From: Enteractinococcus coprophilus | Lineage (GTDB): Bacteria; Actinomycetota; Actinomycetes; Actinomycetales; Micrococcaceae | Assembly (NCBI RefSeq): GCF_006716305.1 | Contig: NZ_VFOU01000002.1 | Span: 310,001-374,000 of the forward strand | Reading direction: 5' to 3' | Length of the DNA: 64,000 nucleotides | Shown here: positions 18,438 through 29,003 of the stretch, piece after piece | How positions within the stretch are numbered: the first letter of the stretch is position 1 | Layout: every line of letters starts with the position of its first letter | The notes under the pieces: model-generated | Database searches by the model: none | What the model was told of the DNA's origin: nothing | Seen by the model: the letters and a program-made list of their open reading frames with translations, nothing else | Position numbers and translations under genes: made by a program

Positions 18438-19286
18438 ATGGAAAACTTCGTATGGGATCCCGCCCAGTATGCGCATTTCGCCGGCCACCGAGCCCGGCCT
18501 TTCGTCGACTTGACCAACGCCATCCAATTGGATGACCCGCAGCTGGTATTCGATATGGGCTGCGGCCCCGGCAATATGACCGTCACCCTGGCCGATCGCT
18601 GGCCGAACGCCAACATCACCGGCTTCGATGCCTCGGCAGAAATGATTGCCGACGCCAATCAACTGGTCGCGTCCCGTGACGACGACGCCTGGTCCAACGT
18701 GTCCTTCGGGCAACAAGAGGCCGCCTCGTGGACGCCCCCGGCTGATACCGACGTCATTGTGTCCAATGCGATGTTCCAGTGGATTCCAAACCACATCGAG
18801 GTTATCTCCGGCTGGCTCAAAGCCTTGAAGCCGGGCGCCTGGTTTGCGATGCAAGTACCCGGCAACTCGATTGCCCGGTCGCACCAATACATCGGTGAAC
18901 TGGCCTCCGAAGAGCGCTTCTCGGTAGCCAAAGATTCGGCCTATACGGGGGAGACGGTGCATTCGGTCGAAGATTACACGCACATGCTGTTAGAACACGG
19001 CTTCCGCCCGAATGTCTGGGAGACCACCTATCACCAAGTGCTCACCGGCCCAGATCCGGTATACGACTGGGTCAAGGGGGCCGCACTGCGCCCGGTGTTA
19101 CAGAAGCTTGCAGAACATGACGAGGCCCACGGGACCAACCTGCACGATGCGTTCGTGACGCGGTATAAAGCCGAGATGACCGCAGCCTATCCACCCTATG
19201 CTGGTCCGGATGGTCAAGAAGTCACCGTCTACCCGTTCCGCCGGATCTTTGTCGTTGGACACAAGGAATTGGACTACTTCATCTAG
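18438..19286 (+). CDS. tam: Trans-aconitate 2-methyltransferase-like SAM methyltransferase
   Basis: Tam methylates trans-aconitate, an inhibitor of aconitase formed spontaneously from cis-aconitate. The 282-residue protein has the SAM-binding FDMGCGPGNMT (near residue 37), FDASAEMI (motif II acidic loop), SNAMFQWIPNH (motif IV region, typical of Tam) and LKPGAWFAMQVPGN. The N-terminal WDPAQYAHFAGHRARPF and its length also agree with Tam. It is a single gene between the divergent helicase and a strong terminator. The family call is good; the exact substrate is inferred from family. Confidence 0.88.
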   Translation: MENFVWDPAQYAHFAGHRARPFVDLTNAIQLDDPQLVFDMGCGPGNMTVTLADRWPNANITGFDASAEMIADANQLVASRDDDAWSNVSFGQQEAASWTPPADTDVIVSNAMFQWIPNHIEVISGWLKALKPGAWFAMQVPGNSIARSHQYIGELASEERFSVAKDSAYTGETVHSVEDYTHMLLEHGFRPNVWETTYHQVLTGPDPVYDWVKGAALRPVLQKLAEHDEAHGTNLHDAFVTRYKAEMTAAYPPYAGPDGQEVTVYPFRRIFVVGHKELDYFI

Positions 19287-19316
19287 GTCCACACCCGGCA
19301 CAAGAAACAACAAAAT

Positions 19317-19350
19317 CGTTGACCACAACAAAGGTGGTCAACGGTTTTTT
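19317..19350 (+). terminator. Strong Rho-independent terminator after tam
   Basis: CGTTGACCAC (19317-19326) pairs with GTGGTCAACG (19334-19343), 7-nt loop, followed by GTTTTTT. It separates convergent tam and the MBL hydrolase gene. Confidence 0.92.
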
Positions 19351-19384
19351 CGTCGTGAGAAAGTGCTGCGGCGTCGCGGAGCGG

Positions 19385-20077
19385 TTACCAGCCGCGTTGC
19401 CGCCACTCATCGAGGTGTGGGCGCTCAGTGCCCAGCACAGTGCTGCCGCCGTGGCCGGGCAGGATCACGGTATCGTCGTCGTATTGAGCGAAAATTCGTT
19501 CGGTCACGTCATCTAGAAGGGAAGTGAAGCGCTCGGCGTCGTCCCAGGTATTGCCCACGCCGCCGGGGAACAGCGAATCCCCGGAGAAAATGATGGTCGG
19601 TTCATCCTCGCTGGGTACATAGACCAGAGCCACCGAACCCGGAGTGTGGCCGCGCAGGCCGATGACGTCGAGCTCAATGCCCGGGAACTGTGCTTTGTCG
19701 CCGTGTTTGAGCTCAACTTTGGCACGAATGCCGGTTTCGGCGAAAATCGCTTCAGCATCCGGGATGCCAGCGGAGGTCGGCACCTGGGTGCGCTCAACAA
19801 TCTCAGGCAAAGCGCGAATGTGGTCCCAGTGCTGATGGGTGGTGATGATTGAGACCAGATCGAGGTCACACGGAGTGTCCACAGCGGCCGACTCGATCAG
19901 TTCCATAATCGCGTCGGGTTCGTCGGCAGCATCAATGAGCACCTGCGCTCCGGTGGTCTTCGACGTAATGAGATATACGTTATTATTCATCTCAGAAACC
20001 GATCGGGTTCGGATGGTGACCTGGGGCAGGTTGAATAAAACCTTGATGGGACCAATAGGTGACGACGTTTTGGACAT
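19385..20077 (-). CDS. MBL-fold metallo-hydrolase (glyoxalase II-like)
   Basis: The roughly 230-residue protein is a metallo-beta-lactamase-fold hydrolase with the binuclear metal motif TTHQHWDH (HxHxDH), GLRGHTPGS (second metal His), FSGDSLFPGGVGNT (bridging Asp) and LPGHGGSTVLG (last His). This set resembles hydroxyacylglutathione-hydrolase-like enzymes of Actinobacteria, which work with other thiols; the substrate is not defined here. I place the start at 20077 (MSKTSSPIGP), since the upstream part of the open frame contains no family-like sequence. No ribosome site is visible, so the message may be leaderless. It is divergent from uvrA, as is common in this group. Confidence 0.88.
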   Translation of the reverse strand: MSKTSSPIGPIKVLFNLPQVTIRTRSVSEMNNNVYLITSKTTGAQVLIDAADEPDAIMELIESAAVDTPCDLDLVSIITTHQHWDHIRALPEIVERTQVPTSAGIPDAEAIFAETGIRAKVELKHGDKAQFPGIELDVIGLRGHTPGSVALVYVPSEDEPTIIFSGDSLFPGGVGNTWDDAERFTSLLDDVTERIFAQYDDDTVILPGHGGSTVLGTERPHLDEWRQRGW

Positions 20078-20253
20078 GCACGCTAATTTACACGTTCCGT
20101 CGTGTTGTGGCGAATAACCCACTGTTGCCAGGTTCCTTAGCTTTAGGCGAAGACTGTGAGCGAATAGCTAAGCAACGCAATGCGTGAAGTCAAATTGAAC
20201 TATTCTGGAAGTCTAGTTTTCTACTGTCTTGAACGACTCGAGGGACTGAGTAT

Positions 20254-23250
20254 TTGACCACCACACATAATATTGACGGCGCTGCAGGTCAGCAGGTTTC
20301 CAATAACGTGACACCTCAAGACCAGCAATCCAAGGCCGTTATCGGGGCCCACGAACCAGATCGGATCGTGGTCCAGGGTGCGCGTGAACACAACCTCAAA
20401 AACGTGAACCTGAACATCCCACGAGATGCTTTCGTGGTCTTCACCGGCCTGTCGGGATCCGGGAAATCGTCGTTGGCTTTTGACACTATCTTTGCTGAAG
20501 GCCAGCGTCGCTACGTCGAGTCGCTATCATCGTACGCGCGGATGTTTCTCGGGCGGGTCGATAAGCCCTCGGTCGACTTCATTGAAGGACTCTCCCCGGC
20601 GGTGTCGATCGATCAGAAGTCGACGTCGAAAAACCCGCGCTCCACGGTCGGCACGATCACCGAGATCCACGACTACATGCGCCTGCTGTGGGCTCGCATC
20701 GGAGTCCCGCACTGTCCGGAGTGTCATGAACCGGCATCGCAACAGACCCCGCAGCAGATTGTCGATCAGCTGCTGGAACTCGAAGAGCGCACCCGTTTCC
20801 AGGTGTTGGCGCCCGTGGTCCGGGGCCGCAAGGGCGAATTTGTTGATCTGTTCTCGAACCTGTCTGCCCAGGGGTACTCCCGCGCGATTGTCGACGGCGA
20901 ACAGGTCCAGCTCTCGGATCCCCCCAAGCTAGAAAAACAGGTCAAGCACAATATTGCCGTGATCATCGACCGCCTAGTCATCCGCGACGGGATCCGCCAG
21001 CGCCTGACTGACTCGGTGGAAACCGCCCTGGAGTTGGCCGAAGGTATCGTCGTCGTCGACTACGTCGATATTGACGCCGAAATCGATCCCGATATGCGCA
21101 ATACCGGTGAGTGGACCGCCGTCGATGACGAAGGCCGCGCCAAATACCGGTCATTTTCCGAAAAGCTGTCCTGTCCCAACGGTCACATTCTGAACATTGA
21201 TGAAATCGAGCCGCGCTCGTTTTCTTTCAATAACCCCTTCGGTGCGTGCTCGACGTGTACCGGTATCGGCTCACAGCTGCAGGTTGATGAGGAATTACTG
21301 ATTCCAGACCCAGACCTATCGCTGAAAGAGGGCGCGATTTCCCCGTGGGATATTGGCAAGCGCACGCGCGAATACTGGCAGCGGCTGTTGTCCGGGTTGG
21401 CCGACGAGGTCGGCTTCTCAATGGACACCCCGTATCAAGACCTGCCGAAAGCCGCGAAGAAGGCTCTGCTGCACGGTAAGGATTTCAAAGTCAAAGTATC
21501 CTACCGTAACCGGTGGGGTCGTGAACGCCGCTACACCACCGGGTTTGAGGGCGTCATTGACTATGTGCAGCGCAAGCACGAGGAAGCCGAATCTGATCAA
21601 GCACGGGATCGTTTCCAGTCGTATATGCGTGAGGTCGCCTGCCCGGCCTGTGGGGGAGCCCGGTTAAACCCGACCTCGCTGTCGGTTTTGGTCGGTGGCA
21701 AATCAATCGCGCAGGTGTCGGCCATGCCGATGCAAAACACCATTGAGTTCATGCGCGAACTGGACCTGTCTGAACGTGACGCTAAGATCGCCGACCAAGT
21801 GCTCATCGAAATCAAGGCGCGCCTGAAGTTCTTACTCGACGTCGGCCTCGACTATCTCAACTTGGAACGCCCCGCCGGGACCCTATCCGGCGGTGAGGCC
21901 CAGCGAATTCGACTGGCCACCCAAATCGGGTCCGGCCTGGTCGGTGTGCTCTATGTTCTCGATGAGCCCTCGATCGGGCTGCACCAACGCGATAACCGCC
22001 GTCTGATCAACACCCTGCTGCGTTTGCGCGATCTGGGCAACACCTTGATCGTGGTGGAACACGATGAGGAAACCATTGCTGAAGCCGACTGGATCGTTGA
22101 TATCGGTCCGGAAGCCGGTGAAAAAGGTGGCAAGATCGTCCACTCCGGTTCCCTCAAGGGTTTGTTGGAAAACACCGAGTCACTGACCGGGGACTATCTT
22201 TCGGGGCGCAAAGAGATTGCGATTCCACCCCAGCGTCGGCCAATCGATCGCGACCGCCAGGTCGAAGTCGTTGGCGCACGCGAGAACAACCTGCAAAATG
22301 TTTCCGCCAAGTTCCCACTCGGGGTCTTCACCGCGGTCACCGGGGTCTCCGGTTCCGGCAAGTCCACGCTGGTCAATGAGATCTTGTACAAGGTCATGGC
22401 TAATGAGCTCAACCACGCCCGCCACGTGCCAGGCCGGCACCGTCGGGTCAAGGGTTTGGATCAACTTGATAAAGTCGTCCACGTCGACCAGTCGCCAATT
22501 GGCCGCACCCCGCGCTCCAATGCGGCGACCTATACGGGCGTGTTCGATCACATCCGCAACCTGTTTGCCGACACTCCCGAGGCCAAAGTCCGCGGGTATA
22601 AGGCCGGCCGGTTCTCTTTCAACGTCAAAGGTGGGCGCTGTGAAGCCTGCGCCGGCGACGGCACGCTCAAGATCGAGATGAACTTCCTTCCCGATGTCTA
22701 CGTGCCCTGCGAGGTCTGCCACGGCGCCCGCTACAACCGGGAAACCCTCGAGGTCGAATACAAGGGTAAAAACATTTCGCAAGTCTTGAATATGCCGATC
22801 GATGAGGCCGCCGCGTTCTTTGCCCCGTATCAGCGCATTGCCCGCCACCTCAACACACTGGTCGATGTCGGATTGGGCTACGTGCGCCTCGGGCAACCAG
22901 CTACCACGCTGTCAGGTGGGGAGGCCCAGCGCGTCAAGCTGGCCACCGAGCTGCAGCGCCGAGCCACCGGTAGATCCGTCTACGTGCTGGACGAGCCAAC
23001 CACTGGTCTGCACTTCGAAGACATCCGCAAACTGCTCATCGTGTTGAACCGCCTGGTTGAAAAGGGCAACACCGTCATCACGATCGAACACAACCTGGAT
23101 GTCATTAAGTCCGCCGACTGGATTATTGACCTGGGCCCCGAAGGCGGCTCAGGTGGGGGCCAGATTGTTGCTACCGGCACCCCCGAGGACGTAGCCAAGG
23201 TGTCCGCAAGTCACACCGGGCAATTCTTAGCGGAAGTGCTGCGCGCTTAA
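20254..23250 (+). CDS. uvrA: UvrABC excinuclease subunit A
   Basis: UvrA is the damage-sensing ABC-type ATPase of nucleotide excision repair. The 998-residue protein has two ABC modules: Walker [10 protein letters not shown] near residue 68 with signature [11 protein letters not shown] near 546, and [14 protein letters not shown] near 699 with [11 protein letters not shown] near 886. Three Cys-rich zinc sites are present ([15 protein letters not shown] with [16 protein letters not shown] with CEVCHGARY). It starts with TTG (MTTTHNIDG) and has an N-terminal extension of about 35 low-complexity residues before the conserved [15 protein letters not shown]. The spacer from the divergent MBL gene shows a TATTCT -10 candidate at 20201 but no convincing LexA box. 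Confidence 0.97.
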   Translation: MTTTHNIDGAAGQQVSNNVTPQDQQSKAVIGAHEPDRIVVQGAREHNLKNVNLNIPRDAFVVFTGLSGSGKSSLAFDTIFAEGQRRYVESLSSYARMFLGRVDKPSVDFIEGLSPAVSIDQKSTSKNPRSTVGTITEIHDYMRLLWARIGVPHCPECHEPASQQTPQQIVDQLLELEERTRFQVLAPVVRGRKGEFVDLFSNLSAQGYSRAIVDGEQVQLSDPPKLEKQVKHNIAVIIDRLVIRDGIRQRLTDSVETALELAEGIVVVDYVDIDAEIDPDMRNTGEWTAVDDEGRAKYRSFSEKLSCPNGHILNIDEIEPRSFSFNNPFGACSTCTGIGSQLQVDEELLIPDPDLSLKEGAISPWDIGKRTREYWQRLLSGLADEVGFSMDTPYQDLPKAAKKALLHGKDFKVKVSYRNRWGRERRYTTGFEGVIDYVQRKHEEAESDQARDRFQSYMREVACPACGGARLNPTSLSVLVGGKSIAQVSAMPMQNTIEFMRELDLSERDAKIADQVLIEIKARLKFLLDVGLDYLNLERPAGTLSGGEAQRIRLATQIGSGLVGVLYVLDEPSIGLHQRDNRRLINTLLRLRDLGNTLIVVEHDEETIAEADWIVDIGPEAGEKGGKIVHSGSLKGLLENTESLTGDYLSGRKEIAIPPQRRPIDRDRQVEVVGARENNLQNVSAKFPLGVFTAVTGVSGSGKSTLVNEILYKVMANELNHARHVPGRHRRVKGLDQLDKVVHVDQSPIGRTPRSNAATYTGVFDHIRNLFADTPEAKVRGYKAGRFSFNVKGGRCEACAGDGTLKIEMNFLPDVYVPCEVCHGARYNRETLEVEYKGKNISQVLNMPIDEAAAFFAPYQRIARHLNTLVDVGLGYVRLGQPATTLSGGEAQRVKLATELQRRATGRSVYVLDEPTTGLHFEDIRKLLIVLNRLVEKGNTVITIEHNLDVIKSADWIIDLGPEGGSGGGQIVATGTPEDVAKVSASHTGQFLAEVLRA

Positions 23251-23284
23251 CGTTGTAGAATCATTGAGTCCACGTCCAAAAACG

Positions 23285-23301
23285 CTGCCACACGTTGGCA
23301 G
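23285..23301 (+). other. Small hairpin next to the ribosome site of the acyltransferase gene
   Basis: CTGCCA (23285-23290) pairs with TGGCAG (23296-23301) with a 5-nt loop, directly before GGGAGGGG, the Shine-Dalgarno of the following gene. It could tune access of the ribosome or be a weak uvrA terminator. Confidence 0.4.
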
Positions 23302-23312
23302 GGAGGGGAACC

Positions 23313-23993
23313 ATGGCAATCGGCGAAACTGGGCTGGTGCGCACCACTGTGCGCACGCTGCTACGAGTTGGAGCACGACCAGAAACAACAGGTTTCGAAC
23401 ACGTCCCAACCACCGGCGGGTTCATTGTCGCCAGCAACCACCTGTCATTCTTGGACTCGGTGATTATTCAGGCCTTATTACCTCGCCAGGTGCGGTTCTT
23501 TGCCAAAGCAGACTACTGGACCCAACCCGGACTCAAAGGCAAAATCATGAGCGGGTTCTTTGACGCCGTCGGGTCGATCCCAGTAGAACGCGGTGACCAG
23601 TCCGCATCGGTCAACGCTTTGAACCAGCTGGTGGACTTTATTGAAGCCGGCGACGGCGTGGGTATCTACCCGGAAGGCACCCGCTCCCGCGATGGTCGGC
23701 TCTACCGAGGCCGAACCGGGGTTGGCTGGCTAGCGTTGACGACCGGTGTACCCGTCATACCCGTGGGGCTGATTGGCACCGATAAACTCCAACCGCCCGG
23801 ACGCAATATCATTCTGCCGCGTAAATTCCAGTTGCGAGTCGGCGAACCCATTCAGGTAGAAAAACTTGGACCCAAACACGGGCTGCCCATCCGGCGACAA
23901 ACCACCGATAAGATCATGGCCGCCATCGCGGACCTCACGCAACAAGAACGCGTAGCGACCTATAATAAGAGGCCAGACGAAACGGCCTCCTAA
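23313..23993 (+). CDS. PlsC-type 1-acyl-sn-glycerol-3-phosphate acyltransferase
   Basis: Family members transfer an acyl chain to lysophosphatidate or a related acceptor at the inner face of the membrane. The 226-residue protein has the four PlsC blocks: NHLSFLD (NHx4D catalytic block, near residue 42), GSIPVERGD, YPEGTRSRDGRLYRGRTG (glycerophosphate-binding block) and VPVIPVGL. The start is ATG 23313, eight or so bases after GGGAGGGG; a TTG at 23295 is in frame but less likely. It sits between uvrA and uvrC, a placement seen in related Actinobacteria. Substrate could also be a mycothiol- or lipoglycan-pathway lipid; the general PlsC call is safer than a specific one. Confidence 0.9.
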   Translation: MAIGETGLVRTTVRTLLRVGARPETTGFEHVPTTGGFIVASNHLSFLDSVIIQALLPRQVRFFAKADYWTQPGLKGKIMSGFFDAVGSIPVERGDQSASVNALNQLVDFIEAGDGVGIYPEGTRSRDGRLYRGRTGVGWLALTTGVPVIPVGLIGTDKLQPPGRNIILPRKFQLRVGEPIQVEKLGPKHGLPIRRQTTDKIMAAIADLTQQERVATYNKRPDETAS

Positions 23994-24016
23994 GTTCTAA
24001 AGGAGACCCCAACACC

Positions 24017-25954
24017 TTGGCTGACCCAGCCTCCTACCGGCCAAAACCGTCTGACATTCCCACAGATCCGGGAGTGTACCGTTTCAAGGATGAACACGGC
24101 CGTATTATTTACGTCGGCAAAGCCAATAATCTGCGCTCCCGACTGGGCTCCTACTTCGTCAAACCCGGCAACCTGCCGCCCAAAACCCGCACCATGGTGC
24201 ACATGGCTGCCGCCGTCGAATGGACCGTCGTCGCCTCCGAACAAGAGGCCATCCAGCTGGAATACACCTGGATCAAAGAATTCACCCCGCGGTTCAACAT
24301 CATGTACCGCGACGACAAGTCCTATCCGTATCTGGCCGTAACCATGAACGAAAAATACCCGCGTGTGATGGTTATGCGCGGTGATAAGCGCAAGGGTGTC
24401 AAGTACTTTGGCCCCTTCTACCCGGCAAAAGCCATCCGCGAGACCGTGGACCGCATGCTGCGCGTCTTTCCAATCCGCAGTTGTTCCGCCGGAGTCTTTC
24501 GACGCGCCCAACTAGCCAACCGCCCGTGTTTGATGGGTTACATCGATAAGTGCGCTGCCCCGTGCGTGAATCGGATCTCGCAAGAGGACCACTACGCGCT
24601 GGCCGAAGACTTCGTAGCGTTTATGAATGGCGACGTCCGGCCCTACCTGCGCGAACTGGAAGAGCACATGAAACAAGCGGTGGCCGAACTGCGCTACGAG
24701 GACGCAGCCCGTTACCGCGACGACATCGAAGCGTTGAAGAAAGTCTTCGAGCGCAACGCCGTTGTGCTTCCCGAAACCACCGAAGCCGATATTTTCGCGT
24801 TTTCCGAAGACGAGCTGGAAGCCGCCTTCCAGGTGTTTCATGTCCGCGACGGCCGAATTCGTGGGCAACGCGGTTGGGTGGTCGAAAAAGTCGATGACAC
24901 TACCAAGCCTCAGCTGGTTGAACAGCTGCTGTTGCAAATCTATGGCGATATGGAAGACACCGAGCGCATTCCGCCCGAAGTGCTCGTACCGGTCCTGCCC
25001 GAAAACGCTGATGACGTCGAAACCTGGATGACCCAGCGACGCGGTGCCCTCGTGGATCTGCGAGTGCCACAGCGCGGCACGAAGCGGCAACTGATGGAAA
25101 CGGTACAAGAAAATGCCAACGGTGCACTGCGGTTGCACAAATCCCGGCGCTCGGGCGATATTACCGCCCGCTCGGCCGCGCTGCGCGAACTTCAAGAAGC
25201 CCTGAACTTCGACCAGCCCTTGTTACGCATTGAAGCCTATGACATCTCGCATGTTCAGGGCACCAACGTGGTGGGGTCGATGGTTGTCTTTGAAGATGGC
25301 TTGCCCAAGAAACGTGACTACCGAAAATTCAACGTTACCGGGGACGCCGCCCGCGATGACACCGCAGCCATGGATGATGTGCTGACCCGCCGGTTCAAGA
25401 ATTATCTGCGCGAACAATCCGATGCGCCCCTGGTGCTCTCGGGTGAACTGGATCCAGAAGACACCGGGGACCCCAAGAAATTTTCTTACCCACCCTCACT
25501 GGTCGTCGTCGATGGGGGATTAGCCCAGGTCAACGCCGCCCAACAGGCGCTGCTGAACCTAGGGATCGATGACATACCGGTCGTCGGGTTGGCCAAACGA
25601 CTCGAAGAACTCTGGATCCCGGGTGATGACTTTCCGATGATCCTGCCCCGAACCTCGCAAGGGCTCTACCTGCTGCAGCGGTTGCGCGATGAATCCCACC
25701 GGTTTGCGATCCAAGCCCACCGGGCCAAACGCTCCAAATCCATGATCCATTCGGCGCTCGATGAGGTCCCCGGCCTGGGGGAGCGACGTCGTCAAGATCT
25801 GTTGAAACACTTCGGCTCGCTGAAGAAGATTCGGGCTGCCAATATCGACGAGCTGCAGGCCGTGCCCGGCATCGGCCCGAAACTTGCCGAGACGATTCAC
25901 ACCACGCTCTCCACAGATTCGACCCCTCAGGAACCAGGTAAGCTAGCCCCATGA
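24017..25954 (+). CDS. uvrC: UvrABC excinuclease subunit C
   Basis: UvrC makes the two incisions in nucleotide excision repair. The 645-residue protein has an N-terminal GIY-YIG nuclease (GVYRFKDEHGRIIYVGKANNLR, 3' incision), a Cys-containing zone (CSAGVFRRAQLANRPC), a UVR motif (LRYEDAARYRDDIEALKK, near residue 225) that contacts UvrB, an RNase H-like nuclease domain with EAYDISHVQG and VVDGGLAQ (5' incision), and tandem helix-hairpin-helix motifs (VPGLGERRRQDLL and VPGIGPKLAETI). It begins with TTG after AAAGGAGA. It heads the uvrC-rapZ-yvcK-whiA operon; its stop overlaps the rapZ start as ATGA. Confidence 0.97.
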   Translation: MADPASYRPKPSDIPTDPGVYRFKDEHGRIIYVGKANNLRSRLGSYFVKPGNLPPKTRTMVHMAAAVEWTVVASEQEAIQLEYTWIKEFTPRFNIMYRDDKSYPYLAVTMNEKYPRVMVMRGDKRKGVKYFGPFYPAKAIRETVDRMLRVFPIRSCSAGVFRRAQLANRPCLMGYIDKCAAPCVNRISQEDHYALAEDFVAFMNGDVRPYLRELEEHMKQAVAELRYEDAARYRDDIEALKKVFERNAVVLPETTEADIFAFSEDELEAAFQVFHVRDGRIRGQRGWVVEKVDDTTKPQLVEQLLLQIYGDMEDTERIPPEVLVPVLPENADDVETWMTQRRGALVDLRVPQRGTKRQLMETVQENANGALRLHKSRRSGDITARSAALRELQEALNFDQPLLRIEAYDISHVQGTNVVGSMVVFEDGLPKKRDYRKFNVTGDAARDDTAAMDDVLTRRFKNYLREQSDAPLVLSGELDPEDTGDPKKFSYPPSLVVVDGGLAQVNAAQQALLNLGIDDIPVVGLAKRLEELWIPGDDFPMILPRTSQGLYLLQRLRDESHRFAIQAHRAKRSKSMIHSALDEVPGLGERRRQDLLKHFGSLKKIRAANIDELQAVPGIGPKLAETIHTTLSTDSTPQEPGKLAP

Positions 25955-26844
25955 CCTCCGAATTCGAACCGGTCAAACCGGACACCGCAGAAGTCTTGAT
26001 CATCACCGGCATGTCGGGTGCAGGACGCACCACCGCAGCACATTCGCTTGAAGATCTCGGCTGGTATGTCGTTGACAACCTGCCACCCCAACTGTTTTCG
26101 ACCATGGCTGGGCTGATCGGCAAAAACCCCGAGACCCCGCTAAAACTCGCCCTGGTTGTTGATGTCCGCTCCAAAGAATTTTTCGAATCGCTCCAAGAAG
26201 CCATGAACCAGCTGCGCACCGATGGCGCCGAGCTGCGCGTGCTGTTCCTCGATGCCTCAGACGACGCTCTCGTCCGGCGCTTTGAGACACTGCGCCGGCC
26301 CCACCCCCTGCAGGGTGGCGGATCAATCCTTGATGGCATCGCCGCCGAACGCGAATTGATGTCGCAACTGCGCGAACAAGCTGAAATGATCTTGGACACC
26401 TCGGACTTCAACGTCCATGATCTCACGACCGAGACCACCGAACTGTTCACCGAATCCGGGCCCATCGTCATCCGTCTCAATGTCATGTCGTTTGGCTTCA
26501 AATACGGCGTCCCGCAAGACTCCAACTACATGGCCGATGTCCGGTTCATTCCCAACCCGCATTGGGTTCCTGCACTGCGCCCCTACACCGGCCAGGACAA
26601 CCAGGTCGCCGACTACGTGCTGGCTCAAAACGGCGTGAACGAGTTCATCGAAAGCTACGTAGAAATGATGAAGCCGGTCATTGCCGGGTACCGGGCCGAG
26701 AATAAACACTACGCAACCCTGGCATTTGGTTGCACCGGCGGCAAACACCGGTCCGTGGCGATCACCTATGAAATCGCCCGGCGTCTGAAAACTTTCCCCG
26801 GCGTACGCGTGCGCATAAGCCACCGAGATATGGGGCGCGAATGA
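25951..26844 (+). CDS. rapZ: RapZ family nucleotide-binding protein (YvcJ)
   Basis: RapZ/YvcJ proteins bind nucleotides; in E. coli RapZ steers small RNAs controlling GlmS, while the actinobacterial role is not well defined. The 297-residue product has a Walker A-like GMSGAGRTT near residue 20, VVDNLPPQL, and the conserved C-terminal domain with FGCTGGKHRS and the terminal HRDM. The gene overlaps uvrC (ATGA) and yvcK (ATGA), so the three are translationally coupled. This gene order is a well-conserved actinobacterial unit that ends with whiA. Confidence 0.95.
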   Translation: MTSEFEPVKPDTAEVLIITGMSGAGRTTAAHSLEDLGWYVVDNLPPQLFSTMAGLIGKNPETPLKLALVVDVRSKEFFESLQEAMNQLRTDGAELRVLFLDASDDALVRRFETLRRPHPLQGGGSILDGIAAERELMSQLREQAEMILDTSDFNVHDLTTETTELFTESGPIVIRLNVMSFGFKYGVPQDSNYMADVRFIPNPHWVPALRPYTGQDNQVADYVLAQNGVNEFIESYVEMMKPVIAGYRAENKHYATLAFGCTGGKHRSVAITYEIARRLKTFPGVRVRISHRDMGRE

Positions 26845-27896
26845 GCATGCATGTCACCGGGCAGCTGCCGCTCTCGCCCGTTAGCCGACCAGAACGCGCA
26901 AACATTGGCCACTACGCGCCGAATCTCAGCGTCACCGCGCTCGGTGGCGGTCACGGACTCTATGCAACCCTGTCCGCGCTGCGATTGATCGCCGGGGAAA
27001 TCACCGCTGTCGTCACGGTCGCCGACGACGGCGGCTCCTCTGGTGTCATCCGCCAGGAAATGGATGTCCTGCCCCCCGGGGATTTGCGCATGGCGCTGGC
27101 CGCACTGTGTGATGACACCGACTGGGGCCGCACCTGGCGCGACACAATGCAACATCGCTTCAAAACCGCCGCGACCAATGGCGATCCAGGCACTTTGGAT
27201 AACCACGCGCTGGGCAATTTGCTCATTGTTGCGCTGTGGGAGCTGCTCGGCGATCCGGTTGACGGTCTGGCTTGGGCCGGAGCGCTGCTGGGTGCCCGCG
27301 GCGTGGTGCTGCCGATGTCGACCACACCGATGACGATCTCCGGGACCGTGCTGGGAGATGGCCAGAACGGCAGACTGACCCAACGCCATGTGATCGGACA
27401 GGACCGCTTAGCCAAGACCGCAGCCCGGGGCCGGGTCAGCCACATTGAACTCACCCCCGCCGATGCCCCGGCCACCCCACAGGCGCTCCAAGCCATTGAC
27501 TCCACTGATTGGGTCATATTGGGCCCCGGTTCCTGGTATACCTCGGTGCTGCCGCACCTACTGCTGGCCGAACAACGCGCCGCCCTGGCCCAGACTCCCG
27601 CGAAGCGCTGTCTGGTGATGAACCTGCAGCCGTCGACCACCGAGACCGTGGGCATGTCAGCGGCCGAACACCTGTCAGTACTGCACTACTATGCGCCAGA
27701 ATTCCGCCTCGATGTGATCATCGCCGATCCCACGGTGGTCACCGATGACCATCGCGAGGAATTCTGTCAGGCAGCAGAAAAACTTGGCGCAACCGTGGTG
27801 TTTAGTAAGGTAAAGGACGAACATCGCGACAACGTCCACGACCCGCTGCGGCTGGCCGTGGCGTTCTCCGAAGCCTTCGACACCATCACTTCCTAA
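26841..27896 (+). CDS. yvcK: YvcK family protein (gluconeogenesis factor / CuvA)
   Basis: YvcK proteins bind UDP-sugars and are required for growth on gluconeogenic carbon and for cell-wall morphology in several bacteria. The 351-residue protein has LGGGHGLYATLSAL near residue 33, VADDGGSSGVIRQ, LPPGDLRMALAAL and NLLIVALWELLG, all hallmark blocks, followed by LGPGSWYTSVLPHLL. The start overlaps the rapZ stop. The last 58 bases before whiA contain no terminator, so whiA is probably in the same transcript. Confidence 0.94.
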   Translation: MSMHVTGQLPLSPVSRPERANIGHYAPNLSVTALGGGHGLYATLSALRLIAGEITAVVTVADDGGSSGVIRQEMDVLPPGDLRMALAALCDDTDWGRTWRDTMQHRFKTAATNGDPGTLDNHALGNLLIVALWELLGDPVDGLAWAGALLGARGVVLPMSTTPMTISGTVLGDGQNGRLTQRHVIGQDRLAKTAARGRVSHIELTPADAPATPQALQAIDSTDWVILGPGSWYTSVLPHLLLAEQRAALAQTPAKRCLVMNLQPSTTETVGMSAAEHLSVLHYYAPEFRLDVIIADPTVVTDDHREEFCQAAEKLGATVVFSKVKDEHRDNVHDPLRLAVAFSEAFDTITS

Positions 27897-27954
27897 TCGA
27901 ACGGAAGCATAAACAGCTCGCGTTGTATCGCGAAGAAAGAATTGTGAACACCCT

Positions 27955-28938
27955 ATGGCACTGACCGCAACCGCTAAAGACGAACTCGCGCGCGTACCCG
28001 TGACGCGCCTTTCTGAACGTTTAGCAGAGGTTGTCGGTATTCTTCGTTTCGGTGGCGGTTTGCAACTGTTACCCGGACGCCTGATCATCGAAACCGAACT
28101 CGACCACGAGGCTGCAGCCCGTCGGTTACGCACCACCCTGCGCGATACTTTCGGCACCGAGTGTGAGCTGATCACTCTGGCCGGGTCCGCTTCCCGGCGC
28201 GGCACGCGCTATGTGTTGCGCATTATGGATGGTGGCGCCGAATTGGCTCGCAAGACCGGTCTGCTGGACCCGCGCGGTCGTCCCGTGCGCGGCATGCCGC
28301 CCGCCGTCGTCAATGGCACCGTGGCCGATGCTGCTGCCGCCTGGCGCGGAGCGTTCCTGTCCCAGGGAGTGCTGACTGAACCGGGACGTTCCTCAGCACT
28401 TGAGGTCGTGGCCCCCGGTCCAGAAGCCGCCCTGGCCCTGGTCGGAGCCGCCCGCCGACTGGGCGTCACCGCAAAAGCCCGGGAAGTTCGTCAAGCCGAT
28501 CGCGTAGTGATCCGTGACGCCGAGACGATCACCAAATTGCTCACGGTGATGGGGGCCGAACAAACCGTCAAAACCTGGCAGCAACGCCACACCACCAAAG
28601 AGGTCCGCTCGTCGTCGAACCGGTTGGCCAATTTCGATGATGCTAACCTGCGTCGTTCCGCACAAGCCGCCGTGGCCGCCAGCGCACGTGTTACCAGGGC
28701 GCTTGAGATCTTGGGCGACGACGTCCCCGAACATCTGGCATACGCTGGCAAGCTGCGTGTTGAACATCAACACGCCTCCCTGGACAAACTGGGACGCTTG
28801 GCCGAACCACCTATGACAAAAGATGCGATAGCCGGTCGGATCCGCCGGCTATTAGCCATGGCCGATAAGCGAGCCAAGGATTTAGGGCTCCCGGATACCC
28901 ACGAGGCGGTCCCTGTCGATCTCCGCGATCGCAACTAA
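27955..28938 (+). CDS. whiA: WhiA sporulation/cell-division regulator homologue
   Basis: WhiA is a DNA-binding protein tied to cell division and, in Streptomyces, sporulation. The 327-residue product has the N-terminal LAGLIDADG-derived fold (residues about 20-215, including [14 protein letters not shown]) and a C-terminal helix-turn-helix (residues about 230-310; [26 protein letters not shown] split over two helices). The homing-endonuclease catalytic acids are not preserved, as usual in WhiA. In non-sporulating Micrococcales a role in division is likely by family. It is the last gene of the uvrC-rapZ-yvcK-whiA group. Confidence 0.96.
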   Translation: MALTATAKDELARVPVTRLSERLAEVVGILRFGGGLQLLPGRLIIETELDHEAAARRLRTTLRDTFGTECELITLAGSASRRGTRYVLRIMDGGAELARKTGLLDPRGRPVRGMPPAVVNGTVADAAAAWRGAFLSQGVLTEPGRSSALEVVAPGPEAALALVGAARRLGVTAKAREVRQADRVVIRDAETITKLLTVMGAEQTVKTWQQRHTTKEVRSSSNRLANFDDANLRRSAQAAVAASARVTRALEILGDDVPEHLAYAGKLRVEHQHASLDKLGRLAEPPMTKDAIAGRIRRLLAMADKRAKDLGLPDTHEAVPVDLRDRN

Positions 28939-29003
28939 GATCACACTGGTGTTCGCAGAGGGATAAGCGTTCAAGCCTTGACCAGCACCCGGGGGTCTCG
29001 GCC

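Noticed and set aside
22180-22896. 238-codon minus-strand frame inside uvrA
   Set aside because: It is antisense to the conserved UvrA C-terminal ATPase domain and is explained by that gene's codon bias.
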